This document shows positions 45,062-56,959 of a DNA stretch of 64,000 nucleotides, in pieces; the first letter of the stretch is position 1, and every line of letters begins with the position of its first letter. The notes under the pieces are model-generated. The model did no database searches, had not been told where the DNA came from, and saw only the letters and a list, made by a program, of their open reading frames with translations. Origin of the DNA: Dacryopinax spathularia (Eukaryota > Basidiomycota > Dacrymycetes > Dacrymycetales > Dacrymycetaceae); NCBI GenBank assembly GCA_037974965.1, contig JBBPFI010000001.1, forward strand, positions 3,088,501-3,152,500, read 5' to 3'. A program made the translations under genes and the position numbers.

Positions 45062-46288
45062 TCAGCTATCTTCGCCGGCCAAGAGTCGCACGACCTGTCG
45101 TGCCGCTCCCATCGAGGCTTGGTATCCTCCGCCATTGTATCCTGCAGGACACGCACTGTCAGCAAGTGAGCGCCGTGACAAGCCAGCACCACTTACCGTA
45201 GGAATGGATAATGGGTATTTTCCCGCCGTCCTGCCTTTCCAGGCGGTAGCCGCCCTTCCTAGTGCTTCTAACGCCGACAATATCCCTCACGACCTCCATC
45301 TTCTCCGGCGGACCGAGCTCCGGGCAGATCTTGTATGCCCGCTGCTTGAACATCTCCCTTGACGCTGGGTTCGGCTCGGGGGACGTGTTGAACGGCTCGT
45401 TAATCCCTCCGAGGATGAGGACGCCGCTCACGGGGCGCGGGATGAGGTACGTGTACTCCGCTCCGCTGCGGATGATCATCTGCGTGCCGAGGTGAGAATC
45501 GATACATATATATGGTGAAAACCCAGGACATCGGCTCATACCTTCTTAAAGCTCGTACGAATCATGCATGTCTGCCCACGTTCGGGGAAAACCGCATCAT
45601 CCTGTACGTCCTTGAGGTATCGCGAGCCAATCCCAGAGCAGTTGATGATCGCCTTTGCCTCGGGCACATGCTCTAGCGTACCACGTAGCGAGTCGACCTC
45701 AGCACGGAGGATCTTGACGCCCTTGGCTTGGACCTGCTTGACCAGCCAAGGCAGGTAACGAGGCGGCTCCACAGTCATGCTCGTGTACGACAGGCCGAAC
45801 GCGTACTGCGCTGGGTACTCGCCAGGTGCCATGATCCGGAACTACACAGCAAGGTCTGGTGAAACCGCCGCCTATATTTGAAGAAAACGGGCCTACGTCC
45901 GGCGCTTCCTTGCTGTACCATATAAGGCTCAGGTCCGGCTTCTTGTCAAAGTACGTCTCTTGGGTGACGCGGCAGACGCCGCACTCTTCAGGCGCGTACT
46001 TGGACGAGATGTCCCAAAACGTTTGGAATGTCTCTTGCGAGACGCGGCGAGTGCAGAAACTTGATCCAGAGTATCCCAGGCCGGCACCAGCCCAGTCAGA
46101 GGTGTACATGATGTTGTGGTCGCCGGGCAGCTACAGTCGCCTCAGATGAAGCTCTTGCACAATGTGTGCTCAGTTACCTCCTTGGCCAAGATGGTGACCT
46201 TGTATCCGGCATCGGCGAGCTGATAGGCGGCAGAGAGTCCAGCTACTCCGCAGCCAACGACAACAACCGGAGTTTCGTGGAGTTGCAT
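45062..46288 (-). CDS. DAO: D-amino-acid oxidase
   Basis: Exons 46288-46178, 46130-45897, 45841-45542, 45479-45197 and 45141-45062 give 335 residues. The FAD dinucleotide motif is VVVVGCGVAGLSAAYQLADAG. TSDWAGAGLG follows for flavin binding. The active-site arginine lies in YLIPRPVSGVLILGG, and the C-terminal GYNGGGYQASMGAA matches the DAAO signature near the flavin. The enzyme oxidises D-amino acids to keto acids with hydrogen peroxide release, normally in peroxisomes. The protein ends in EDS, without the usual SKL-type targeting tripeptide, which is unusual. D-aspartate oxidase is an alternative because the two families share these motifs. Confidence 0.9.
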
Positions 46289-47073
46289 TGTCGGTGTAGA
46301 CCCTTTGAGAGACAAACAGAGAGGACAATGGTATGCAAGCAGTGATCCAAGCGACTTGTAGACAATTCAAACGAGTCGTGCACGGGCTTATATGCCCGCA
46401 GAGCCAGACGCCGGCCGGGAATGCGAGAACAATGCGGCGATCGCGGTTACGGCAGGATGCACGTATATGTACCACCGCGCATCATTGTCGGTGCTGTTCT
46501 CGGAAATATACAGGACTTTACTGGCGATATGGCGTCGACGAGCGTCGGGGAATAGGAGTGAGCGGCCTGCTTTATTTCGCGTTCAACGCGATTGTACGCG
46601 GTCTGAGGTCTATATTCGGTGTTGAAGAACACCTTTTCCGTAGAATGACTGCGCTTCTCGTTGATGAGATGTCCTTATCGACCGGGTCAACCTGATCCCC
46701 GTGCTTCCCACACGCGGCTTCGGACGGGTGGTGAACGGGTCAGAGGCCAGCAATTGGTCATAGAGCGCTTGAATTGCTTCCGAGTAGATGTGGCTAAAGC
46801 TGTATAGTTGCAACTTAGGGCCGGCCCTGATTGAGTGGAGGCGCGGATGGGGTGTAAGCGGACGCAAAGGAACAGCGGTGCAATAGTCACATCGACGTCG
46901 ACCAGCAGCCAGCGACTACCGACAGGTGAGCAATCCACCTCACTTTGACTCACTTTTCATCCCCCTTTCAACTGGGACAAGGGCCGCTTGCACTTGACTT
47001 GAACTGCCGCCTTTTTTCGCCGTCGTTTGCACCTTTTTCGACATCGTTCTGACCACATCTGTACCAGCCCGCC
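46289..47073. other. Divergent promoter region between DAO and RPL19
   Basis: Only short frames without recognisable content are found. The part next to 47074 contains pyrimidine-rich runs (CGCCTTTTTTCGCCG, CACCTTTTTCG), as is common before fungal ribosomal protein genes. Confidence 0.4.
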
Positions 47074-47760
47074 ATGGTCAACCTCCGCTCCCAAAAGCGC
47101 CTCGCCGCCTCCGTCGCTGGCGTCGGCAAGCGCAAGATCTGGCTCGACCCCGCAGAGCAGTCTGAGATTGGCAACGCCAACTCCCGCTCGCACATCAAGA
47201 AGCTCATCAAGGATGGCCGCGTTATCGTCAAGCCCACCGTTATCCACTCCCGCGCCCGCACCCAGGCTCTCCTTGCTGCTAAGAGGAAGGGCAGGCATAC
47301 CGGCCCCGGTAAGAGGAAGGGTACGGCGGAGGCTCGTATGCCCACGAAGGTGCTTTGGATGAGGAGGCAGCGAGTGCTCCGTCGGTTACTGCGGAAGTAC
47401 AGGGAGGCGGGCAAGATCGACAAGCACCTGTGCGTGGAGGATTTTCTATGATGCCATCCAACCTGCTGACGGCCGTGCAGCTACCACCAGCTCTACCAGA
47501 AGTCCAAGGGTAACGTTTTCAAGAACAAGCGTGTACTCATGGAGTACATCCACCGTGCCAAGGCTGAGAAGACCCGTACCAAGGTTCTCAGCGACCAGGC
47601 CGAGGCTCGCCGTGTCAAGAACAAGGTATGTAGCGATCTCTGTCGCCATATTCGTTTTGCTCATTAATTTGTTCAGGCTGCTCGCGAACGTCGTGCTGCT
47701 CGCATCGCTGAGAAGCGGGCTGAGCTCTTCTCCGTGGAGGAGGTTCCGGCACCGCAGTAA
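47074..47760 (+). CDS. RPL19: 60S ribosomal protein eL19
   Basis: Exons 47074-47429, 47481-47625 and 47677-47760 give 194 residues, the normal length. The protein starts [20 protein letters not shown] and contains [33 protein letters not shown] and [20 protein letters not shown], all highly conserved in eL19. The C-terminal basic helix is split over exons 2 and 3 ([18 protein letters not shown]). Codon use is strongly biased towards C/G third positions, as expected for a highly expressed gene. It is convergent with the Ups2-like gene about 215 bp downstream. Confidence 0.97.
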
Positions 47761-47973
47761 GCGCTTCGGACGGGTTGTTCGTGGTCTTTAGTGGAGCCTT
47801 TTCTGTTGTATGAGCCATATATGCTACAATGCACCTTATGGAAGCATGCTTTGCGAAGAACGGGGATATATTGCGTGACGTTACAGTGCAGCGTGAAGTA
47901 ATTTTGGAGAGTACAAGAAACCGTAAAACCCGAATAACTAATCTAGAACGGACTAACACGACGCTTTTCGCAA

Positions 47974-48622
47974 TCATGCCTCCTGCTTACTATCGTCGCC
48001 GAATAATCGGCGTAGTACGCCATCGAAGCCTTCCTTGCCGCGGATTGCGTTCTGCTTGAACCGGTCTAGGCTCATGAGCTCAATCTTGTCGCCAACGCTC
48101 TTCCACAGCTTGGGTCGGGCTTGAATTTCGGCAGTCTGGCGGAAAGTCGTCCGGGTTTTGGGGAAGGCGATCGATGGAACGTAGGTGATCTTCTCGACCA
48201 CAGTCATGTACTCGGATAGTGATAGGTTGACTGAGTGGATTGTGGTGGTCTTGTTTTTCGGGTCGACAAATGACACTTCGCGGACGTAGGCGTCTTCGGT
48301 GCCACCGAGGAACTGCATGCTGTCAGTATCTTTGCGCCAGCGCAACATGTATGCACGTACCTTGACAGCCCATGCTGGTGCAGCCTGCTTGCAACCTAGT
48401 AGCCGCTCCGTCCGTATTATGCCAGTCTTCGGGTCAATGGTCCGGTCGAGGACGTCGACCGAGATGACATGGGCGCATTGCGGATTTGGGTATTTCTGCC
48501 ACATGCCGACCTGGACGTTCGCCCATGGGTGACTATAGACGCATTTTGGTCAGCCAAGTTCAGTTCAATCCAGAAGAGGTTGCTCACTCGTAGTGAAAAG
48601 CTGTCGAAAAGTATTGGACCAT
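47974..48622 (-). CDS. UPS2: PRELI/MSF1 lipid-transfer protein, Ups2-like
   Basis: Exons 48622-48588, 48532-48361 and 48312-47974 give 181 residues. The start MVQYFSTAFHYDHPWANVQ, then WQKYPNPQCAHVISVDVLDR and YVREVSFVDPKNKTT, match the Ups2/PRELID3 (slowmo) branch: DHPW near the start and VxVDVLDR-x-ID with GIIRTERLL. Ups2 with Mdm35 transfers phosphatidylserine to the inner mitochondrial membrane for conversion to phosphatidylethanolamine. Intron 1 falls at the same codon (the glutamate/aspartate after HxY) and phase as in the Ups1-like gene at 43626, pointing to an old duplication. Confidence 0.9.
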
Positions 48623-49273
48623 TGGTAAAGTAGAGTCGGACTGAACGAATTCTAGTGTTTTGGGTGTGTTTTGAGAGGTGCTGAATACGATGGCGGCGAT
48701 GTGGCGGCCTTAAAGCAAAAGAGGTGATATGGAAAGAGGCAAAGAGGTATTGTTGTGAGCAGTGAACGGTGACGAGGGGGTGATTTGGGGCCGAGCCGAG
48801 GAGTGACGATGTGCTCCGTTAAGGGTCGGTGATGAGGCGCTCGCTGCAAATGCGGAGCTTCCGTTTGGTCCCGGTAAACAATCGGGAAATGACGGCGGTG
48901 GGACACAGCCGGCGAACGTGCTAGACCAGAAAAGGACAAAGATCAAGAGTAACACTTGATCTAGCTTAACCCCTGCTGCTACAGTTTGGTCGAGGGGAAG
49001 GGGTGATGACAAGAGGGGGGAAAGGGGCCAACAGGACATCAGGACTGTCGGCGCTGGCTTATTATGGTCACACGATAACCAAAATGGAGGTGTCCCGCGG
49101 AAAGCCGGCCGCGACCCTGATCTTTCCCGGCCCGATGATGCTCCTCTGCCTTGCAAATTATCATCCGACGAAGGGTGTACCAATAATACCATTCGCCAGC
49201 CATACAACGGCATGAATATCCGACTTGTGCAATCACATTCTGCATTGGGTCGGTGTCTCACCGTGTCCCTCTC
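48623..49273. other. Intergenic, no gene seen
   Basis: Upstream of the Ups2-like gene and downstream of the MFS stop. Frames on both strands lack recognisable content. Confidence 0.4.
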
Positions 49274-51336
49274 CTAGATCTTCTGCTCGACTCTGCTATC
49301 TTCCTCGCCGGATGCGCCCTCTGCGTCGTCGATGTTGGGAGGTGGCCACTTCTTCAGTGCAAAGTGCACGACGGTGATAATGATAGCTGCGTAAGCGTTA
49401 GCAATGAGGGTATAGTCCCGCAGTGAGTTTGTCCTTACTGCCACCGAAGCAGAATGCCGCATTGGCAGCGTGGCCTTGCCAATATTGCGGCCCATCGGAG
49501 CTTGGGTAGAGCTGACTGCCGTACACAGAGCTCAGATTCGAGAGCGTGTTCACAAATCCTGTCGAAAATTCAGAGTGCTGCGAGCAGAGAAATGGAGTCG
49601 GCTCACCGATTGCGAATGCCCTCTTTTCAGGAGGGAAGCGCATGACTTCGCTTAGCCAGGAGAGCAGGATCGGCACGGGCGCCCAGACACCAGCACCACA
49701 AAGGAACAGTGCAAAGTACTTGACGGCATTGTTGGTGACCTTGGTCAGCAGGATGAAGCCTACGCCGGCTATGGTAACTGAGACAGGGTCAACATCCTAG
49801 GGTAAAGGATTCTTTGGAAAGAATCGCTCACTCGGCACGGCAGCATGCCACGACCTCTTCTGGTCCCAATCAGACCATATTCCGTTTGTCATCACGACAA
49901 TGCCGGCCCACACATAAGGCGGGGATGACATTGCTTGGGCGATGGCAGATGTGTATCCGAGATCTGCAACCAGAGTCGGGATCTGTTGAAGCTGGTCAAC
50001 CACAAAACTTCACGTACTCAAACCGAATCCTTACAAAGTATGTAAACGTGCCCGCACATGTGGCGAACATCATAGCTGGCATCCGGTCATTCGTTACATT
50101 ACTGTGCAGGAATTCATTAAATTCGAGACTCACGGAAGATGAAAAGATAGGTTCTCCAGTCCTTTAGCGCAAGCTTCAAGCCGCGCAAGGAGAATTGCTT
50201 GACTTTTCCCCGTTCGTGGCCATCTCGAGAGAGTCGAAGGTCCGCAATCTTGCGCTCTTCGGTAGATAACCAGCGAGTTGTTATGGGGCTGAAGTGGAAT
50301 GAGCTTGTATACTGCGGGGGAATCATCGCCTCTCACAAATCAGGCAAGATCAACATAGCCAGCAAAGCCACGGCGATCGTCGCGACCCCCTCGATCAGAA
50401 ATAGCCCTGCGATGTTCTCAGTCAGTCATCCGGACAAGTTGGTCGTGGGCCACTTACATCTCCACGCTGCAATGCCCCGAGCATCCACTAGATTGTTTGT
50501 AATTCCGTACGCCTGAATGTAGCCCTCAGTCCTGAACTCATATCGGGGAAAGAGAGTTCGTACAAAGAGACCGCCGAATGCTCCGCTCACGATGCTACTG
50601 GGCGAATGAGTATTTATGGAGTTCAGAAGGGATTGCCAAACGTACGAGCCAGTGTAGAGAATGCAAACCCGCTTAGCCAACTCTTTGCGAGTGTACCATG
50701 ACGAAAGTAAGAAGATAGCTCCCGGGAAGAACCTGACCCTCGTCAAGCTACAGTGCGCTTGAGAGCCATGGAGACTGACCCAGCTTCGACCACACCGAGG
50801 AAAAACCGAACGACAAGGAGTCCCTTGTATGATTGAACAGCAGCGGTGCAGGCTGAGATAACCGCCCAGGAAATCATAATGGCCGGCAAATAGAGCGAAG
50901 GCTTCGTGTGGGCAAGGATCAAATTTGATGGACCTTGCAATATGAGGTAGCCGAAGAAGAAGATCGACAGTGCCCAGTTATATCGAGAGCCGTCTAATTG
51001 GAGATCATCTGCCATTCCAGCGATGCGAGCTAGACGGGCGTCAGCACCGGACAATGGATCAAGCTTTGACATCTCACCATTTCCAATGTTTGTTCGATCC
51101 AGATAGTTACTGGGCTTGAATGTAAACATGGTCAGTGGATTGATGTAACTCCTCGCGACTCACAAGATATAGATCAAGAAAAGCATCGGAAGCAGGTGCA
51201 AGTCGATCTTTCGCACCAGCTTTCGCTCAGCTTCAGGCGACCATGTCAACGATTCCAGCTCCACCGGCGAGACTTCACTATGCTCCAGCTGGATAACCGA
51301 GTCACTTTTCTTCAACTCGTCGAGTATTACGGACAT
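49274..51336 (-). CDS. MFS transporter, allantoate permease (Dal5) type
   Basis: Twelve exons: 51336-51164, 51109-51078, 51029-50780, 50732-50646, 50597-50458, 50406-50337, 50288-50134, 50075-50035, 49982-49832, 49777-49607, 49558-49439, 49386-49274, all in phase. They give 500 residues. Family blocks are NYLDRTNIGNARIAGM in helix 1, SRYNWALSIFFFGYL, GPSNLILAHTKPSLYLPAIM, VVRFFLGVVEAGFFPG, LSSWYTRKE and LPDFPITTRWLSTEE in the central loop. These are typical of the anion:cation symporter group of the plasma membrane that takes up organic anions such as allantoate, nicotinate or pantothenate; the substrate is not readable. Exons as short as 32 and 41 nt occur. Confidence 0.92.
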
Positions 51337-51754
51337 CTTTCGAGATGCTCGCAGGAGGGTGCCTGTCGCGCCATGTTGCGACTATAAATACGAAGCGATC
51401 ATTGATTGCGGATCGCTAGCGGGGGCGTCGGTCCGAAGAACCGCTGATACGCGTACTTCTGAATTACCGGTGCAAGAATGCACCCGAAGAAAGGTCAGAA
51501 GCATTGGTTAACCCCGCAAGGAGCAGTATTCTTTTAGGCTTCAGAGAAGCAGCATTGAAAGTGGTTGATCACATTTGGCTTCCCGACTCAATTAGGCGAA
51601 ACTTAGCGGAAGTACCGGGTCGGCCGGTATTCGGCCCGTGGGGCCCCAGACCTTACCATGTGACTTCCACAGTTACAGTTTCGCGTATGCACGAAAGATG
51701 CTGTCATCACGAAAATCCATTAACTACCATCATAAAAAACTATTCTCTAATACG

Positions 51755-53610
51755 TCAAACAGCCAAAGGCTTCTCAGCGCGGCTCGTAGCGCGGATGAGA
51801 TGCTCTCCATCGTCCTCGCCGACCTCTCCTTCCCAGCCGTGCTCCGCAAGGAACTGAGCGAACTCCGCGTCTTCCTTGGCCAGATCCTCGCCCTTCAAGT
51901 TAGGCACGAAGATCCATGTGACAAGGATACCGCTGATGCCGCAGATGGCGGCAATGATAAAGGTCCACTTCTTTCCAAGGTTGTTCTGGATAGGCGTGAA
52001 CGCTTGAGTGCCGACGGCAGCACCGGTCTTGCCAAGGGCGGCAGAAATGCCATAGCAAGTTCCACGAACAGCAGCTGGCATCGCGTCAGCCTGAATTACC
52101 GTAAATATGGAGATAGTTGGACATACTTGCATAGCTCTCAGACGAGATAAGGCCAAGCATATCACCAGGACCGAGGTTACCAAAGCTGTTCATCAGACCG
52201 TAGAAGACGATAAACAGCGGAACGATCTGAGTGATGCGCTCATACGCGCAGCCGATGATGAGCCCGAAGACGAGGTAACCGGAGAAGCCGAGCATCATAG
52301 TGTTACGCCGGCCCAATCTGCCAGCGGGCGTGAGTATTGGGACATATGTGCTGGTAGGATGTGATCTTACCGGTTGCACAGAAGCGCACCGACAAACACA
52401 CCCGGAAGTGCGATCGTACCCAGCAGAAGCTGCCACTCAGCCCTATCATGGAGCATCGTTTAGCACAGACTAAAGGGCCAGGCTGACTGTTTGACTCACG
52501 TGCTTCGGATATCCTTGTTCGGCACTACGCTGGAAATGATCGTGCCGGAGAAGATACCGTTCGGGAATGTAACGAAGTCATACAGGAACCAAGCACCGCA
52601 AGTACCAATGAGACGTTTCCAGTACTTCCTGAGAACGAGACCATAGGGCACACGCTCTGCTTGCCGTCAGAAACTGCCGTAGGCTGCAACTGAGATGCTT
52701 ACTCTTGATGGCACCGGCTCGGTACAGCTTGCTGTTGATCATCTTCAGACGGAAGATGAGGACAGTCAAGGGCAGCAGAATGCCAATCCCGAAGCAAACG
52801 CGCCAAACCGTGCCGAGATGGTTCTCGCCAGCGGCGCTCAAAACGATGAGGAAGATCGAGACGGCAAGAGGTCCACCGAAGGAAAGGACGAAGCTGGTAC
52901 GCTAATCAGCGAGACACCCTTTTGACTTAGCGAGGCACATACTTGGTGACCATGATGAAGACAGGACCCCGGTTCTTCAGTACCCTCTCATTGGCAGCCT
53001 CGCTTGCACTGACAGATCCAGCCGGGTATTCACCACCCACACCTGGCAAATGTCAGCTCGTGCTGCAGACTCCAGAGGGGCAGGACTCACCAACGCCAGT
53101 AATGCCACGAGCAAATGTCAAGCACCAGAAGAGGCCGTCGATGCTGCCATTCGCACCGCCAGCAGCTGTCCCGATGAGGGACCCGATAGCGATGAACAAA
53201 GTGGTGGTAACGATCGCCGTCTTCCTCCCAATCCGGTCGGTCATGATACCGAAGAATATTTGACCAATAATCTCCCCAACAAGCAGCGCATTTGAGACGC
53301 GAGTCGACACAGGCGAGGTATAGTTCTTAGGGTAGATCAGGCCAAGAACAACGTTCGTCATGCTATCCGGTCCTCAGCTTTGGTCAACAAATCCGAGAGG
53401 AAATACGAACGTCATGAGAGAGTTTTGGTATCCATCACTGATTAGACCAGCCCCGCTAGCAATGATAGTGAACAAGCTACTGGTTTTGTCTCGAGGATCG
53501 TTGGCTAGAGTAGCTTCTTGCAGCTTTGTGGCGTGAACATCGGCGGGAAGGACCTTCTCATCGTCGAGCTTGTCGTCCGAGACGCGATCGATAGACCTTT
53601 CGCTGCTCAT
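51755..53610 (-). CDS. GIT1-type glycerophosphodiester transporter (MFS)
   Basis: Eight exons: 53610-53411, 53362-53091, 53042-52943, 52893-52703, 52656-52500, 52442-52371, 52317-52127, 52074-51755. They give 500 residues. Diagnostic blocks: SGAGLISDGYQNSLMT, VSNALLVGEIIGQIFFGIMT, DRIGRKTAIV, GVGVGGEYPAGSVSASEAAN, RGPVFIMVTNFVLSFGGPLA and FLYDFVTFPNGIFSGTII. These mark the Git1 branch close to Pho84 phosphate:H+ symporters. Git1 imports glycerophosphoinositol and glycerophosphocholine as phosphate sources and is induced by phosphate starvation in yeast. The acceptors of exons 4 and 8 were chosen by phase. A CACGTG box lies 180 bp upstream. Confidence 0.9.
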
Positions 53611-53788
53611 GATTGTAGAATAAAAGCGAGAGAAGCCACCCGTATACTGTGGATGTCCATAATGCGGTGGGGAGACGACCTTATAACCAGTCGCCTGCCA
53701 CTACGCGTGCCACGATGAGCAGAAGATCAGGAACGGTGCCCTGTGACCGGGGAAGGACGTGGAGAGGCGTTGTTCAAAGGTTGGGGTC

Positions 53789-53794
53789 GCACGT
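53789..53794. promoter_or_regulatory. CACGTG E-box upstream of the GIT1-type gene
   Basis: GCACGTGT at 53788-53795 is about 180 bp upstream of the ATG at 53610. CACGTG with this flank is the core site of the Pho4 phosphate-starvation factor in fungi, so phosphate control is plausible. Six bases alone are weak evidence. Confidence 0.4.
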
Positions 53795-53799
53795 GTGCA

Positions 53800-54666
53800 A
53801 ACGACATCATGTGGTAGGAGAATGGGCTTGGCATCGTATTTGCTGATCCATGTGGGGCAGAGATTGTAGCGAACAATTACTCCAAGTTCCGGTGCTCGTT
53901 ACATGCGGTCTATTTTCGTTACGCTGGCGGACCCTTTCCAGCATACGGTCGGCCATAAGTGGGAGCGGGTGACGTGAGAGGCGCCCATTCTGTTTCTCAA
54001 TCAGGGTCCCATCTCCGACTTCTATTTACATCCATCTCACGCGTAACCGAACCCATAGACCAGGTCAGGTCGGCCACGAACGATGCTAGCCGGTTCCTGG
54101 TTGGCCACCAACTGGCGGGTCGCAGCAAATTTACCAACAGCGGCGTGTCCAGCATAAAACAGACTGAGACAAAATGTAACGGCCGCTTGTGCATTCTCCC
54201 TTACCACCTCCTGGTCTTCGGCACATTCCGGCCGTGCCTTCCCACATGGTCAAATGTATTTTTGGCCTCAAGCAAATCTTATCACACCATCCTGAATCTC
54301 CGAGATTAAGAACACGATCAAACCAGCATTGAGTTGATAACGCACGTTCGCGCAGGCTACTTCTTGCCCGACCTGACCCCTTCTGCGCCGAGATCTTGGA
54401 CCGCAATCTAGGGCAAATTAACGGCAGAGGCGATGCAAATTTTGCTAAGCTCGGTCTCGGCCATCCGCCATCGGGCGCCTTCGATTCTGCGAGCTCAGTC
54501 GTTCAGCCAATGTCGGGGATGCACCTGTAATCGATGAAAACGATGTTTCGGGAATTCGTGCGAAGATGCGACCCTAGCTCCACGTGCAACGAACAAAGGC
54601 ACCAGTTTGGACGTCGGCCTTTGTGATGTCAACTGCTTTCGTTGTCTCGGGCCACAACTGTCAGCC
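53800..54666. other. Divergent promoter region, GIT1-type gene to P450
   Basis: No gene is seen. The stretch separates two divergently transcribed genes and shows only short frames. Confidence 0.4.
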
Positions 54667-56772
54667 ATGCTCTGGATACTATTGCTAGTGGTGGCATCTC
54701 TGGCGTTTCTTTACTTAGGATGGAAGGTGTGGAGTCTAGCCCTCTACCATTGGCTGCTCTCGCCGATCCAGCAGCTTCCTGGTCCAGAATTGGATAGCTT
54801 CTTCGGCTTGACCGTGGACAAGATTATGGAGTGCGAGCGTTTTCTTCAACAATGTCACACATTGACCTGGAGAAAGGCCGGTGTTTTCACCATACTATCA
54901 CGATACATGGGTCGCCAAGTACGGCAAAACCATGCGCATTCATGGTTTTGGAAAAGTTGGGGTCGAGTCACCCTATTGTAGAAAAGACTCACACCGCGTT
55001 GTAGTGCGATCCACGGATTCTAACGCTGGATCCACGGGCTATGATGCATGTTTTAAACCACGTGAATGATTATCCCAAGCCGTGGCAATCAAGACTTTTG
55101 ATAAGTGAGCTGATTGGAAATGGTAAGCGGATCGCCCCCAGGCAGCTGCGGTCTTCACGTGTTGCAGGTCTGTTTGCAGCCGAAGGACCGTCTCATCGGC
55201 GTCAAGTAAGCCGCACCTCATTGGCCTGATGCTATGCTTTGACCTCGCCATTCAAGCGCAAGGTTCTGACTCCTGCGTTCTCAAACAATAACTTGCTGGC
55301 TCTGGCGCCTATCTTCACCACTACTGTACGGAAGGTGTGACGAGAAAACAGCCACAGCGGCAAGCGGCCAAGACTAACCCAGGTGTATAGCTATGCTCCA
55401 TATGGAACGATCTCATTGGCTCAGGTGAGGAAGCCGAAATCGACATCATGCATTGGATCTCCCGCGCGACTTTTGATGTGATAGGCCTTGCTGGTTGGTT
55501 TCGCCTTACCAATGTGGTTGAACATGGTCGTTAACGGCGTATAGGTTTCGACTACCGATTTAACGCCCTGGAAGCCGAGAACAATCCGGTTTATCTTGCA
55601 TACCGGGAGATGTTCCAAGCTGGCCTGGATGATGGCTTCACAGCGAGGGCTATCGTCGAGCTTTTCGTTCCGGTTCTGAAAGACGTTCTTGTGAGCGAGA
55701 CAGTTTACACCTGCGGGGCCACCTTGACAGCATGCAGCCGAGCCAAAGAACCCAGATTATCAGGAAAAGCCATGCAGTTATTTATGACCTTGGCCGAGAA
55801 CTTCTACAACACAAGAAAAGCGAGCTGGACGGCGGCATAGAGATGGGAGGAAGCCGACCAAAAGATCTGCTGACCTTGATGTGTGCGTCCGTCTGAAATT
55901 CGCGAGAGTATGCCTACAAGTTCCGTGTAGTGATGTCGAATTGCTCTCCCGACGTGACACCAGAGCAGCGGATATCAGACCGAGACATGCTGGATGAGAT
56001 CAACTCTTTCTTCTTTGCCGGCAGTGATTCCACCTCCCTGGCCGTCGCCTGGGCAATCTATCTGCTGGCGAGTTGCCACGACGTGTTCCAGGATCGACTG
56101 CGGGCAGAACTCACTGCACTGGAGGATAACGTCCCATTCGGCCAGATAGACGCGCTACCATTCCTTGACAAAGTTTGCAAGGAGGCGCTTCGGCTCATTC
56201 CACCAGTACACAGCTCACTACGGGTTGCGGCGCATGATGATATTCTCCCGTTGTCGACACCAGTACGACTTTTAAACGGCAAGGTGGTCGACCGATTGCC
56301 CGTCCCGAGAGGAACAGCCGTACACGTACCCATAGAAGGATTCAACCTTCTCACGAGCGTATGGGGCCGGGATGCGCATCGCTTCAAGTAAGAGTAAACG
56401 CTCTAGCCCTTACTCAAAAATTGATGGGCGAAAGCAGTCCAGACCGATGGGACAATTTACCAGCGGCAGTCCGTATTCAGCCAGGCTTGTACGCGAACCT
56501 TATGACCTTCTCAGCTGGTCCAAGGGTAAAGTCGTTCCTGCCGACAATTTCGCGGGCTAACATCCATGGCAGGCGTGTATAGGCTTGCGCTTCTCCATCA
56601 TCGAGTATGTTCTGCTTTCCCACACACACGACACGGAACCGTTGACCCAGAGCAATGCAGAATGAAGATTTTCTTATTTCATCTGGTGCGCTCGTTCGAC
56701 TTTGAAGCCCATATACCAGTTGTGAAGCGGAACGTGTACGCAGCTTTCCCGTCGCAATCGCGCAATGTCTGA
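54667..56772 (+). CDS. Cytochrome P450 monooxygenase
   Basis: Twelve exons can be joined in phase: 54667-54838, 54873-54955, 55005-55122, 55168-55205, 55257-55334, 55391-55493, 55545-55690, 55738-55882, 55931-56387, 56438-56525, 56573-56604, 56661-56772. They give 523 residues. An N-terminal anchor (MLWILLLVVASLAFLYLGW) precedes LLSPIQQLPGPE. The I-helix is FFFAGSDSTSLAVAW, the ExxR motif is KEALRLIPP, and PDRW is present. The heme loop is FSAGPRACIGLRF, split by an intron between GPR and ACIG. The best first intron is only 34 nt, so that junction is doubtful. Intron 2 has a weak GTTGGG donor. Microsomal P450s of this kind oxidise hydrophobic substrates; the substrate is unknown. Confidence 0.82.
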
Positions 56773-56959
56773 CGTACCGCACACAGCGTCCTGCTACGGC
56801 CGTTCGTACGCGGGAAACGTAAATCGCAGTTGCCTCTGATGGTGAGGAGGGTAAGCCAAGCATGAAATCATTGCACCATTCCCTAGATAATACCTGTCCA
56901 TCTATGAGATACCCGCAGAATCTGATATCTTGACATACGCACTCATTATTGAACGCCCA

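Noticed and set aside
54667-56772. P450 as a pseudogene with many frameshifts
   Set aside because: Most apparent breaks disappear when short introns are placed (for example 54956-55004, 55206-55256, 55691-55737), restoring TLDPRAMMHVLNH, HRRQRKVLTPAF and DLGRELLQHKKSEL in frame; only the first intron stays doubtful.
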